64,000 bases of DNA. Origin: Mactra quadrangularis (lineage: Eukaryota > Mollusca > Bivalvia > Venerida > Mactridae). The notes beneath the pieces were generated by a model. It was given only the letters and a program-made list of their open reading frames with translations, was not told the DNA's origin and ran no database searches. The position numbers and the translations under genes are program-made. Shown one piece after another: positions 48,826-59,943 of the stretch. The stretch lies in contig CM046299.1 of assembly GCA_025267735.1 (NCBI GenBank), positions 16,886,232 to 16,950,231 on the forward strand, read 5' to 3'. The first letter of the stretch is position 1; the number at the start of each line of letters is the position of its first letter.

Positions 48826-49219
48826 CACTGCTCTCCAAAAGTTCCTTCTCAGTGAAAATTAATTGCATTACTACAAATTCCAAGTTAAAATTCGATAAAC
48901 TTTGAATAGTTATTATATCATTATTTACTTAATTCATTATACATCCGACTGGAAAAGAAATTTCTATTCAAAGGTGAATTTCATTTTTGAGTTGCAGTAA
49001 AAGTTATCTATCAGCTTCCAAAACTTAATTGTCTATGTAACTGAATGAACCGATATCAAGTCTTAAATATTTAGAAGTTTCATAACCAAATGAGAAATAT
49101 ACTGATTTCAAAAAGCAAAATTAAGAATTATTTAACATAAACTGCTTTTACTACTTTTTAAAACCTCATTTAGTAAGATGTAAATTATGAATGGGTGAAG
49201 GAACTTTTGGAGAGCAGTG
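48826..49219. mobile_element. Tc1/mariner-type MITE with TA duplication
   Basis: CACTGCTCTCCAAAAGTTCC plus TTC at the left end equals the reverse complement of the right end over 23 bases. TA flanks both sides (48824-48825, 49220-49221). CACTG-type ends and TA targets are hallmarks of the Tc1/mariner superfamily. The 394-bp interior has no transposase remnant and is A-rich. Identical termini suggest fairly recent mobilisation in trans. Confidence 0.85.
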
Positions 49220-49884
49220 TAAAGGCTGACTCTATGTTACCAATGCATTCTGAGATAACCTTACAAGATGAGAAAGTTCACATTATTACAATCATTGTCT
49301 GCCAGGTTTACAGTTTTTATGTGTGAATAAACAATATCCTATCAATATGCATTTTCATATTGTTATAGCGGCTGATTACTTCTAAGATATTCAGTTTCAG
49401 CATTTTTTCCCTTCAAATATTGATCCGAATGCAGTAGATCTACATTAAAGTATATATATGGAAGGCATTCATACATGATGTTTAAGTGGTTTACATCTGC
49501 AGGATGCCATACTTAACTTGTCAACATCCATAAATAAATGATTGAAATGTGACATGCTCATGATGTAAAATATCAATCATATTAAAAATTTCTACCCTGG
49601 TGTTATAGTAATCCATTTGCACTGAGCAAGAGATGTTTCTTCAGTGTATTGTATTACTAGTTGTTGTATGTGCAAACATGTGATGCTGTTATGTCTCTTT
49701 GATGGAAGGGTCAACATTGCTGACTTGGAAAGACTTGAACTTGTATCTAATAGAGGGCTTTGAGTCCAAGTTCAGCAACAACATGAACGAAAGTTGCATA
49801 ATTATGATAACCCACATTCCAGTTCTATTGAATTTCATGGGAAACATCATGATGAATGTCTCTGTTCACCTTATATGAGAATAT

Positions 49885-49885
49885 T

Positions 49886-49940
<55 letters not shown>
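49885..49940 (+). repeat. ATG trinucleotide microsatellite
   Basis: About eighteen uninterrupted units of GAT/ATG, followed by GAGGCTGATGAT. It is long and pure, so probably length-polymorphic. Confidence 0.95.
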
Positions 49941-51258
49941 GGCTGATGATTTTATTAAATGAGTCGACTCTTCTAGTCATTAGCCTTCTCTAAGAGACTT
50001 TTGAAAAGGGCATTTAAGGTCATATATGCAACTGACATATTTTAGTAACTTAAGTATATTTCAAACTGATGCTCCTGGTAAAATAACTTTAATATACAAT
50101 ATCACCATGATTTACTGGAAAACAAGGCTCAGAAATATAATCATGAATACACTTTGTTACCATGTGACCATTCTGCACTGCACATCTCCGGTGTCTGTGG
50201 AGGATTGCATGATGAGTTAGTTGAGAGATTCTAGTTATTGGCAAGTAACACTCAGAATTTACAATTTATTAGATTTATCAGACATCAGATATTTTATTCA
50301 CTTGTAAATCTTGCAGACCTCGCCTCCACAAAAACAAGCTGGTAGGTAAAATGATACAATTCTGTCTTCACTGTGTTGTGTAAATGATAAACCCATTACA
50401 GTAACAACATTACTTAAAGCAATGAAACTAAAAACTGTAGTTAGATTTATTCCAATGACAGTGAAATTGCCATTCTTAATTGGACTTTAATTAGTTCATT
50501 AAATTTTCAGTGCTATTATTGTTATACCATTCTAAGATAGTGTCTCTGATAGTATAGTTATAATGTCGTAATTGAAAGTATGGCTGTAGATAAACTATGA
50601 CATTTTCAGTATTGATTGTTACTGCCCTTTTCCAGACTACAGTATATATACATGTAAATGTCCTTTCTGTAACTTGCCATTATTTTCATGGGGAATATCA
50701 TTTTTGTGTGTACAGTAATAGTTACATAATTTATCTTTTATGACTTTAATTCCAGGGCAATAATTTCATATTGTCTGTATTGTGGAATTAATGAATATAT
50801 AATACTAAACCTAGTGTATGGTATATCTCTCTCTTGAATGATGCTTTACAACTATAAATTGTATTATTGCATTCATAACAGCCTTTCAGATAAAGTTGAA
50901 ATTAGTTCATAGTCTACACGGTGTAAGGGTTCTCTCTGTATGTAATATTTCATTGAATTTAGTATAAAGCTAATTTAGGTCTGTTGGGTTGTAAATAAGT
51001 TTTATTAATATCATTACAATGGTTATTTTGGTGCAATGGTGCATTCTGAACAAAGGTTATTTTTAAATATATTGAAAATGTTTCTCCATGTTGCCTACAT
51101 TATTGTTTATACAAAGTAAATATAATCCTACGCAAGGAACTAAACGTCTTAAGCTTGAGCAATAACTTAGTAATTATCCATTCCATATGACTTGTTTGAA
51201 GTAAAGTCCTGCAGCTTGCTCCTATCTCTGTCCTGACTGTGAGTACTCAGACTGATCT
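49941..51258. other. non-coding stretch
   Basis: A 25-nt GC-richer segment at 50317-50341 lies between a TTGCAG acceptor and a GTAGGT donor (see findings). Otherwise no structure. Confidence 0.45.
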
Positions 51259-51384
51259 CCTTGTGGAAGGGTATGTGAGTACTGGTTATAGACAAGGGTT
51301 CAACAAAGCTAGGTTAGGTGAGCTGGACGTCTTAAAATAACCTAAATTGTGTTGACATGGCGTTTAACCCAGTATAAATAAATC
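51259..51384 (+). mobile_element. SINE, family S1 (5'-truncated)
   Basis: CCTTGTGGAAGGGTATGTGA, AAGCTAGGTTAGGTGAGCTG, TGTGTTGACATGGCG and a tail GTATAAATAAATC match the 3' half of the S1 copy at 24999-25283. The tRNA-like head is missing, as expected for a 5'-truncated insertion or later decay. Confidence 0.75.
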
Positions 51385-53228
51385 AGACTGATCCAATAGG
51401 ATTTTAATTTATAATTTAGTTTTAATTTGAAATAAGTTGAAATCCCAGGAAACACTACATGTAGCAATGTATATTTTCTTAGTTTAAGTAACCACCTAAT
51501 GATTCATTTTAAGAGTGTCCTGTGACCATGATAATCCAAATATTTTATTTTTTTGTTTTGTAACAAAGTATTTTAATTGAAAGTGCAACATGTTTTTAAT
51601 GTTTGATAAATTCAGAATGCTCTTACAACATGCAAACTTTATTCTTGAAAATGCAACAAAGGCTATTGAAATTTTTAATATTGTACATAATGATATTATA
51701 ATCCTTATACATTGTTTTGACTTTAGGATATGCTGGCATTTAAAAAATCAGAGATTTGAATGTAAGATATTCCCCCATCCCCTATGATGAAGGTACTTTA
51801 AAAGTCTTTAAACAATTGATAATGTCTTGTATGCTTGAACACTCATAAAAGCTTTACAATGTTATCTGGATATATCAGACATTTCAAAGCTACTGTGACA
51901 TTTCATGCATGTCTTCCATATTGATTTGTATCATTTAAATTGATATATGTATTGTCATTTTAGTTAAATTACTTTTTAATATATTTTGGAAAGCATAAAA
52001 CTCATTGTAAGAACTATAATAAATATAAGTCCCAGCATGTGTTCTTGCCATATGACTCATTTGTTGATGGCAATGAAGTTCAAATGATATGTTTATAGAA
52101 TGAAACCAGTTCAAACAGTCTCCATGAAACTCAACAGTTTATTACTGGACAGTAGGTCGTGTTTAGATAAAAAGTTTTCAGGACAAAACCGAGTCTTACA
52201 GGACTGCAGCCATTTTCATGATTTTACATGTTTTGATGAATTAAAAACTGTGTGAATGAAATTACATGCTTTGCCTGACATTCAGTCCTGTAAACCTGAT
52301 CTAGACAGACCTTCTATTTTTTTCAGGTTAGTGCGTCGTGTTTGGCGGTGACTTAGTTTAAAGGAGCTTTCTTTTTAGAATAGTCAAAATTGTTACGAAA
52401 AGTCTTGTCACATTGACTTAAAAATACTCTAAGTATCTAAGCTTATTGTCTTATTAGGACAATATGATTATCAAACTTGGTTTGCATTTTACTCTAAATA
52501 CTTAGAGGCCATAGACTGGTATGTTAACTGTAAAGACTTGAAGATTGATGATGCATTTGTAACATTTTGATGGTACCTTATTGAATTGGTATGTACCATT
52601 ATTCACAATAATTTATTTCAGTAAAGTTCCACTTTTTGAACCAACAAAATTGATGGTTTTAATAGAGGGATGGTCATATTATACTAACATTTTTTTTCTC
52701 AAATGAAGAATTTGTGTCTTGATATAATCTCATCCAAATGGTGTGATTTTGCAAGGAGTCGTCTTAAGAGCAGAACTTTACTGCACTTTACTGCTTTATG
52801 GAGGTATTATACTTTCAGAATTCATTTAGGGGGGGGGGAAAAGTCCTAAATTTATATTTTCTGTATATTGGTACATATTGGTATAAATGAAAACTTCCAT
52901 GTTATATTAAGGTTTGGCTTGTTTCTTTACACCTTAAAGTGATTCAATATTTTTGCCAATTCTGTCTCCCTATAAGAATGATTACTGTGTATTGTTGCAT
53001 GATAATCTCTCATAAAATAACATCAGTTTTGGATTCTTACATTCTTTTGCCAACAAATCAAATAATGAATACAATTGTTACTGCATTTGTACCAATATTA
53101 CAATGGCTTTGCATGATGTTGTATTCTGATAAGGAAAACATTTTTGTGTTGCCTCTTTCTTGTGTTTTGTGCTGACTGAATATCAATCTCTTTTACCACT
53201 CATTGGGGATGAATATTAATTTTGAAAG
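51385..53228. other. non-coding stretch
   Basis: It contains the inverted pair TTACAGGACTG (52196-52206)/CAGTCCTGTAA (52283-52293), and a run of ten G at 52829-52838. The acceptor CTTCTATTTTTTTCAG (ending 52326) is followed by a CpG-richer GTTAGTGCGTCGTGTTTGGC and a stop after nine codons. No gene is supported. Confidence 0.4.
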
Positions 53229-53339
53229 TAGGTTGCCCAGTTGGACAACTTCTCTCGTGCTTGAACCAAATGTTTACTAATAGCAGTTGTTCCAACCCAA
53301 ATATAGGTCAATCTGATGACCTTTAATGTCAAGCTCTAC
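53229..53339 (-). mobile_element. MITE family C, copy 2 (truncated)
   Basis: On the minus strand it starts GTAGAGCTTGACATTAAAGG (compare CAGGGCTTACATTAAAGG), then ATTTGGGTTGGAACAACTGC and GTTGTCCAACTGGGCAACC. The far end is lost. It matches copy 1 at 29788-29940 over most of its length. Confidence 0.55.
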
Positions 53340-54559
53340 CTATGCTGATGGAAGCTAATTCTGGGTTTGAGCATTGGCTCCATGCACTTGGCATGGAGAA
53401 AAAAGTAGTTGCTCATGTAGGATTGTAGATTATTGCACTGGATCGGTAGTTTGATGCCTTGTAAGGCTCTAACTGCTGAATTAAAGTAAGCAAGAAATAA
53501 AAACAAGCCTAAAGCAAATATGAACATCTCAAGCTACTGTAGTATAATTATTTGTTCATGTATTTCCATATATGGTCATACTATAACAATAAAATCACAG
53601 AAAACGATAGTCATTGTCTCGATAGTATCAGGTAACTCTAAGTACTATATGAATTTGTTACTTTATTGGTTGCATTATAAGTGAATTTTTTAACTTGATA
53701 GGTCGATTTTTAACAAAAGAATAGTCTAAAATAGAAATGTATGAATTTATTCAGAAATATCTATACTAAAATGAGCAACATTATGAATAATTAATTTTGT
53801 TTTCATGAGAATAAATACTTCGAAACTGCTACGTAATAGTGTGGACTCCTGGTGTTTCTTCAGATGAATTCAAAATTAAAAGTACAATAACATGTTGTGT
53901 TTCAAAATTGATTTATACTTATATTCATTGTATCATCTAGATTATGTCTGTTACAGTATAAAAAACAAGCAAACATGTAATAGTATCTATGGAGGGAAGT
54001 CGGAGTAGTCAAGAATTGGCTTATATTTACTTTCTTTGTAAAAATACTCTCCTCTGCTACTATATAATGGAAGTCAGTTGTTGTACAAGTGAATTATTTC
54101 AATCTTCACTGCTTTAACCTACAAATGTTGTAATGTCAATGTTCACAATGTTAATAAAATTATTGAGTTTTTATAAAGTTTAAGTTAACCTTTGTATAAC
54201 GCTATTGTGCTTAGGGTGAACATTTGATTTCTTGTTTTGTAGACACATGATTATTGTCTCATTGGTTTCCAAACTTTAATTGTAAAAAATATTTTTTTTG
54301 TAGAAATTTGTTTGTGGTAGTTGCTTTGGTAACCATTATTAACAAGTACTTTTCTCATATATCTGATTTAGGCTTAATTGTTTCTTGACTTGAAATACAG
54401 AAGTAGACAGTTTGCATCTTTGGAAATTCTAGTGCCCATATTGAGAGCTTTTAGTATGTGAGCTGTCTGGGCATCCAAGCTGAGTTGTTGTACTAGTCTT
54501 GTGTACTTATGGTGTGTGGCAGACATTTGGAAAAGTGTTTTGACATTACTGGACATTTA

Positions 54560-54838
54560 GTCCAGTGATTGGGGAAGAATCACTGGACCGAATCAGGTTT
54601 CACTGGATCGGAATAAATCGTCATAATGACAAAAGGTCATATCTTATCATAACTGTTTTCAGTGGTTGCTAATCAGTCATTATTATAACTTTTAACTGAA
54701 GACAAACATCAAAACATACCAATAATTAAGATAAAAGGGCTGATAGTCGTCCTCATTTTATTTTAGAAGGTGACATTAAACTGGACATTCAAACTGGCTA
54801 CAACAGAAATTTTCCTGGACCGAATGGAATTTCACTGG
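54560..54838. repeat. stem-loop plus CTGGACCGAAT direct repeats
   Basis: GTCCAGTGATT (54560-54570) and AATCACTGGAC (54578-54588) form a perfect 11-bp stem with a 7-nt loop. CTGGACCGAAT...TTTCACTGG occurs at 54583-54606 and again at 54815-54838 (20 of 24 bases). The related TCACTGGATCGGAAT follows the first. This could be one decayed transposon with repeated subterminal motifs. Confidence 0.5.
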
Positions 54839-55068
54839 TCAATTCTGTCGGACTGGCACTTTTTGGAATGACTGGTGTGTGGGTGGATGTCTATGATGTG
54901 TGCCAAGACTCTCTAAGACAATAAGCTTTCATCTATTACTTTTCCAAACCCCTTCAAAATGTTTGTTGTCAGGAAAGCTTGGAACTTTAGTATAAGTATT
55001 CAATGCTTTAACCCAATAGCTCAGTCTGGGACATGTAAAAGTTGATTGAGGCAAGAGAAAATTAAAAT

Positions 55069-55112
55069 AATGATGATGGTGATGGTGATAATGATGATAA
55101 TGATGATGATGA
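55069..55112 (+). repeat. GAT/GGT trinucleotide microsatellite
   Basis: An imperfect run of GAT with GGT and AAT interruptions. The histidine-rich minus frame at 54929-55162 is its translation. Confidence 0.9.
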
Positions 55113-55635
55113 ATCTTTCCTGTGAGCCTCTTTACAACAGTATTTACATAATTATACAACAAACTAGGTAAAAATAATTACAAGGGATTGAACAGATTTA
55201 CAACAAATATACAATAAAAGAACTAATAATGATTTAAGCAATTGTCTCTGATATTTTTTGTACTTCAATTTGTAAATATTTAAGACATTTTTACCATTAG
55301 TGGGAATACATTGAATGTTTCAGTCCTTTCAGACAAGAAGTGTGTACCTCCATAATGAAATCAAAGTATTCCTTACCATTAACAACATCATCTTGATACG
55401 AATAAAAAGCTTTTTATACTTGAAACTGATTTACATATCTCCTTCTCTCCAGACTCATTTTTCACTTGAAGTCTCAGATTTTATTACAATTACAGAATTA
55501 ATGTATCAATAGCATCCTTTACTCTAGACCAAACCTCCTGCCATATTCTACCATTAATCTTGTATTAGTTTGATATGAAATTTTGTAATCTGTTAAGGCT
55601 TTTCAAGATGACAATGTTTGATGATGATATTTCAT

Positions 55636-55691
55636 GATTTATTGGTGTTTTCTTCTATTGTATGATTTATTTGTGTATTCTTTTATTGTAT
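55636..55691 (+). repeat. 28-bp tandem duplication
   Basis: Two adjacent units beginning GATTTATTGGTGTTTTCTTC and GATTTATTTGTGTATTCTTT, each ending ATTGTAT. A few substitutions separate them. Confidence 0.75.
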
Positions 55692-55980
55692 AACTCTTCT
55701 TGATTCCATATTTGCTAATTCTAAATTTGGCAATAATTTTAAATTTTCTGTGTATTTGCAAGGTTGACCACACCTTGTCTGTCGTAGGGTAAGCAAGTAT
55801 CGGAAAAAAATATCCAATTGTTGATTTCCAGCTTAAATTCCAAATAAATAAATTTTATGTATGCTGAAAAGGCATTTTTTTTATTTAGAATTTCCATGAT
55901 AAGTTTGTTCATATAAAAAATGTAGCTTAGAATTGTGAGAAACTTTAACAATTGTTTTTATATAAGAATTGATGAATCTC

Positions 55981-56032
55981 TTCTATTTCCTCTTCCCTCC
56001 CTCTCTATTCTTTCTCTCTCTCCCTCTTGCTT
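55981..56032 (+). repeat. polypyrimidine tract
   Basis: Fifty bases that are almost all C/T (TTCCTCTTCCCTCCCTCTCT and CTTTCTCTCTCTCCCTCTTG). No AG acceptor follows directly, so it is probably a decayed CT microsatellite. Confidence 0.75.
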
Positions 56033-58084
56033 AACCTCACTATTCATGTGTCACATGCTGTCTTTTGTGCCATTTCTTTGAAAGCAACAATTAGAATGTG
56101 AAATGTTATGTTCTGTACAATGTAACACATTTACATAGTTACAATGCTTTTGCCTACTCAATCAATGCAAGACCGAAGTATTTTTGCTGAAAAGTTTAGG
56201 AATAACCTTTCATTTATCATATTATTTTTGCCAATTTTGGAACTCAATTTATCAAAATATCACCGACTACAACAATAGACTTTCTTGAGGCATTTTTTGC
56301 ACACCTTCTAGACTGCTACAATCAATGTAAAATATTGGATGATCTAGCACTATTTTCTATCCTGACTGTTCTATGTCTGTATGACAGACTCAATGAGATT
56401 ATCATGTTTTATCACTGGATACTTGAAATGCATATTTCCTAGAAATTTTCTTAGCATCTTTTTTTGTGTGGTGATTGTTGGTGGTATTTTGTTTGGTAAA
56501 ATAAGGGAGATGGTAACATTTGTTTTTGGTTTTATTTTTGTGAAATTTATGTTTCAATGCTGTATTTGAAAATAAATTGAATCTTTGTTGTTTTATATAA
56601 CAGAACTCATGCACTGTTGACGTCAATGCAATGTTCAAGGATTTATATGTTTGAAAAGTTAAAAGTTTTGTATTCTGGACAGTAAAAGTTGGGGTCAGTG
56701 TTGAGGACTTTGAATGGCATTTAAATTGTGGCATTTGGTTTTTGTTATTTATGAAAACATACAAATGAAGTAGAATAAATGTGCATAGTAATTTTAAATC
56801 TGGGGTCACTGAATCCCTTAAATAATGGCCCCTTTAGTTTCTGGTGAATAGAAGCAATTTCAAAGGTCATCTCTTTCAAATGAAAAAGAGAGTATTAAAA
56901 TCCTATAAAATCACTAACTTTTTAATCTAAATAAGTTTAGTGCTTCAGCACTTTGATTAGTATCAAGGAGGTGGTGGAATACTAAGGCTTGTTGAATAAG
57001 TGTTTTAAGTTGTAAGTCCTGAATGATCATTTCATTAAGTTGCTGCTTGTAATCAGATTAAGTAGGTGGTTTTTAAAAGGTAACATGAAGCCCTTGTTTA
57101 ATCATAATACCTCCTTCTGTCCTAGTTCAAGATTCAAGACCTTATTTCAAGCTTGATTTTAATTGTTTTACATTGTACCATTACAAGCTACTTTCAGTTT
57201 GTTTTAACAGAGACAATTTTAATGCAAGAGATACATTATCTAGAAGAGTTGTTTGCCCTTTGTTTTTATCTCCAATATATCAATATAATGTATATAATAA
57301 CATGTGATTTATCATCGTTACTTAGTAATTTACATATCATTGATATTGTATAATATCCTTCCTGTTAAAATAACATTATAGATTGATACCCTGTAAAACT
57401 TTATAAATTGTTGGTGTTTATTCTTATTTTATGAGATTTTGTGAATTTCTAAACAAAATTGATGCTTATGTATCAGAATATTGAGATTTTGTATGAAACA
57501 CTTAATAGATTTAAGTAAAAACCTGGAGTACTTCCATATTGAGAACATGATGCATATAAGTCAAATGGACCTTTATAACAGATTTATGTTGGGTTTGTGA
57601 TTGCAGTATTTATATTAGTTACACAATGCATTTTATGGTATAGTGCGTACAAAAAAACAAAACGTGTTTTGGTAAACATTAGAAATGAGACAATCCATTT
57701 CTGGGGTAGGCAGTAGTGAAAATAAAATGTGTGTAATTCATTGTAACAAAATTAGCATGATGGATACCACCATTTGTTGGTAAACCGTGCTTGTGTTGGT
57801 AAAAATCTTTTCCATTACACTAACAACTAAGACAATCGTAAAACATATCACATGTTTATGTTATTGTCATCCTGAGCGTCCCTCGTAGTGGATTAGTTTA
57901 TTCTATTGTTATTATAAACAGTGTTTTGTTTTTTTTGTATGCACTATATTGGAACTTAAAATTACCAAAATAAATGTATAGATTCATTACTGCCCTACTT
58001 TTTTCTCAGGAATAGGTATGTGGACAGACAAATCTTGTCAGGGTTTTTCCCTGTGTTAAAGCTGCTGAAATTCTTTTTTTTCAG
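56033..58084. other. non-coding stretch
   Basis: The longest frame of the window (135 codons, minus, 56402-56809) lies here. It is rich in Lys, Asn, Thr and His, as expected from translated AT-rich sequence, and has no recognisable domain. The palindrome TTGACGTCAA lies near 56618. Otherwise nothing. Confidence 0.45.
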
Positions 58085-58177
58085 GATTTTGCTTCGCTGA
58101 ACCCTTGTCTAGATTCACTTATTGAGTACCAATTTATATATTGTCTTCTAATCTCTGTTTTTATGCCATCGGGTTAG
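58085..58177 (+). CDS. candidate terminal exon ending in a SINE
   Basis: A strong acceptor (AAATTCTTTTTTTTCAG, AG at 58083-58084) is followed by 30 open codons starting DFASLNPCLDSLIEYQ and ending at a TAG (58175-58177). That stop lies within box A of the S2 SINE that begins about 58165. The first 16 codons look more protein-like than the hydrophobic remainder. A possible internal donor (GAGTACCA near 58126) would shorten it to 42-43 nt. No partner exon, so the evidence is only a splice site plus an open frame. Confidence 0.25.
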   Translation, partial: DFASLNPCLDSLIEYQFIYCLLISVFMPSG

Positions 58178-58425
58178 CTCAGTTGATGCAGGTACAAGGA
58201 TTTGATTCACTGGCATAGCAAATCTTTATGATGCTTGGTTATGAAATATTTTCTATGGCCATTCTCCCTCCTACCACTAATTCTAAATCATGTTGAGCAG
58301 CTGTCAGTTACTTACAGAAGTATGTGCTTAGTAGTTGGTTAACAGCTAAATCCAAAGATTAGCCTTTCCAGGAACTGTTAGTTGGTTAATTGACTGCCTT
58401 CATCATCCTATACAATGTGGTGCTA
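58165..58425 (+). mobile_element. SINE, family S2 (near full length)
   Basis: The head has box A (GGGTTAGCTCAGTTGATGC) and a decayed box B (AAGGATTTGATTCACTGG). The shortened gap between the boxes suggests a small deletion. The body shows GCTTGGTTATGAAATATTTT, GCCATTCTCCCTCCTACCAC, GGTTAACAGCTAAATCC and TTTCCAGGAACTGTTAGTTG. It matches the minus copies at 12389 and 33345. Confidence 0.75.
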
Positions 58426-59555
58426 CACCGGGTTAAAACCCAGCCAATACTCTGTTATATCACAAGACATCCTGACTTTTACTCTTATGATATTTTGACC
58501 TTCTTTTAAACATGACTTTAAAATGAGTATGTTGATGTATTAAACAAATTACGTGAACAACAAAGCTTCAGCTGTAATTTGTTTTAAATGTAGACTAGCT
58601 ACGAAATGTCATCAGTTTTCTAAGTTTCTGTCATACAAATATCCATTTACAGCTAGTCAGTATGGCTCACACTTTGTTCAAGTGTTTCTCTTGTTTTTTG
58701 TTATTACTTTTAAGAGTTATGAACTGTACAAGTGTAACTCTGTGATATTCTAACAGGAATTTTGTCTCAAATATTTGACTCTATAAGTCTTTAATGCCAT
58801 TATCTTAAAGGTCTTTGTCATATTCTTGGCTACTGTGGAACTTCCTTCTACTTTCTTTCCTTTCATATTACACTACACATGAGTATTCTCATTTTATTTC
58901 AAAGTGCTTCAAAGTATCTCATGTAAAGTTATTGTATTTTTTTGTTGTAAATAAATCATTGAGCTTATGAAAGAAAAAAAACAGAAAATATTCCCTTTCA
59001 TTTCATTAACAAAATTATATGAAGATAAAACATTGTTGCGTTACTGTGTTATAAAACATTCTAGAACTTCAGCATTACAATGTTATTTCTTGTTTTGAGA
59101 TAGTAAATGTGTTAGTGTTAGCAAATTGACAGGGTTGAGGGTTGATTAATCTAGTCCATATAGAGACAAAAATGAAATGTCAGTCAAAAGCACAAAGATA
59201 CTTCCTTAGCCTTTTAGAAAACAGTAATACCAATGTCTGAGTGGGAACTTTTATTATGTTTTCTCTGCCTAGTAGCTTGGTAAAAGAGCAATAACAAAGG
59301 ATTTATAAGGTTTTTAAGAGAGTATTCAGTTTGTTTTATGTATCTTTGTAGAATCGGATTTCATGATCATGGATATGGTCATAAAACCCAAGACTGTACA
59401 AATCAGTATGTTGTAACTCACAAAACTGTGAATTATGTAATGCTGAATAGTTGTTGTTTGTGTTGGCTTGATAGGTCACCATTGCTTTTATACTACTCTA
59501 TAGCTGCTGTATTTCCAGCCAATATCCTTGTTTGATCCATTAGAGTTTGGTCAAA

Positions 59556-59743
59556 GACGTTTTTTAGTATTTGGGGAAAGGGCCTTACATTATATAGAAC
59601 ATTTTGGGAAAATTTATAGCAATTTCATAGATAGAGGAAAGAAAAATTCTAGATAAATTTGGAGAAAACAATATGATTTCAAAAAAACTTCAAAAGGTTA
59701 TCTGGTGCCTGGCCGCAGTCCTGTTACATAAGGAAAAGCCCTG
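59556..59743 (-). mobile_element. MITE family A, copy 3
   Basis: On the minus strand it starts CAGGGCTTTTCCTTATGTAA, contains CTCTATCTATGAAATTGCTA and AAATGTTCTATATAATG, then AAGGCCC, and ends with TACTAAAAAACG. It lines up with copy 1 (13499) along its length. Confidence 0.7.
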
Positions 59744-59924
59744 TTGGCTATAAAAAGACATCAAATAGGTCACACTCTCTGTGCACTTCAGAGGAATTTA
59801 CAATTTGCCTTTTAAAAAACTCAATTTGACTTCTTCTTCTCTGTTTGATGAGAAAAGAACAGTAAAGGTTTGTACTTTTTGTTCAGTTTAAGGTGATCAC
59901 CGGTAATGACTCCTTGTTGATTTA

Positions 59925-59943
59925 AGGTCAAAGGTAAAGGTCA
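59925..59943 (+). promoter_or_regulatory. AGGTCA direct repeats (nuclear-receptor-like)
   Basis: AGGTCA-A-AGGTAA-AGGTCA gives three half-sites in 19 bases, the first pair with one-base spacing (DR1). Nuclear receptors bind such repeats. Similar AAGGTCA strings also occur in common mollusc repeats, and TGACCTTTG/CCTTGACCTG at 60069-60097 points back at it, so this may be repeat debris. Confidence 0.25.

Noticed and set aside
52327..52356. CpG-rich segment after a good acceptor, CTTCTATTTTTTTCAG.
   Set aside because: The frame stops after nine codons and the GGTGACTT donor is poor.
54929..55162. Histidine-rich 77-codon frame on the minus strand.
   Set aside because: The histidines come from the GAT microsatellite read in reverse.
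56402..56809. Longest open frame in the window, 135 codons on the minus strand.
   Set aside because: Composition is Lys/Asn/Thr/His-rich as expected from AT-rich DNA. No domain, signal or splice context; length is within chance for 64 kb of this base composition.
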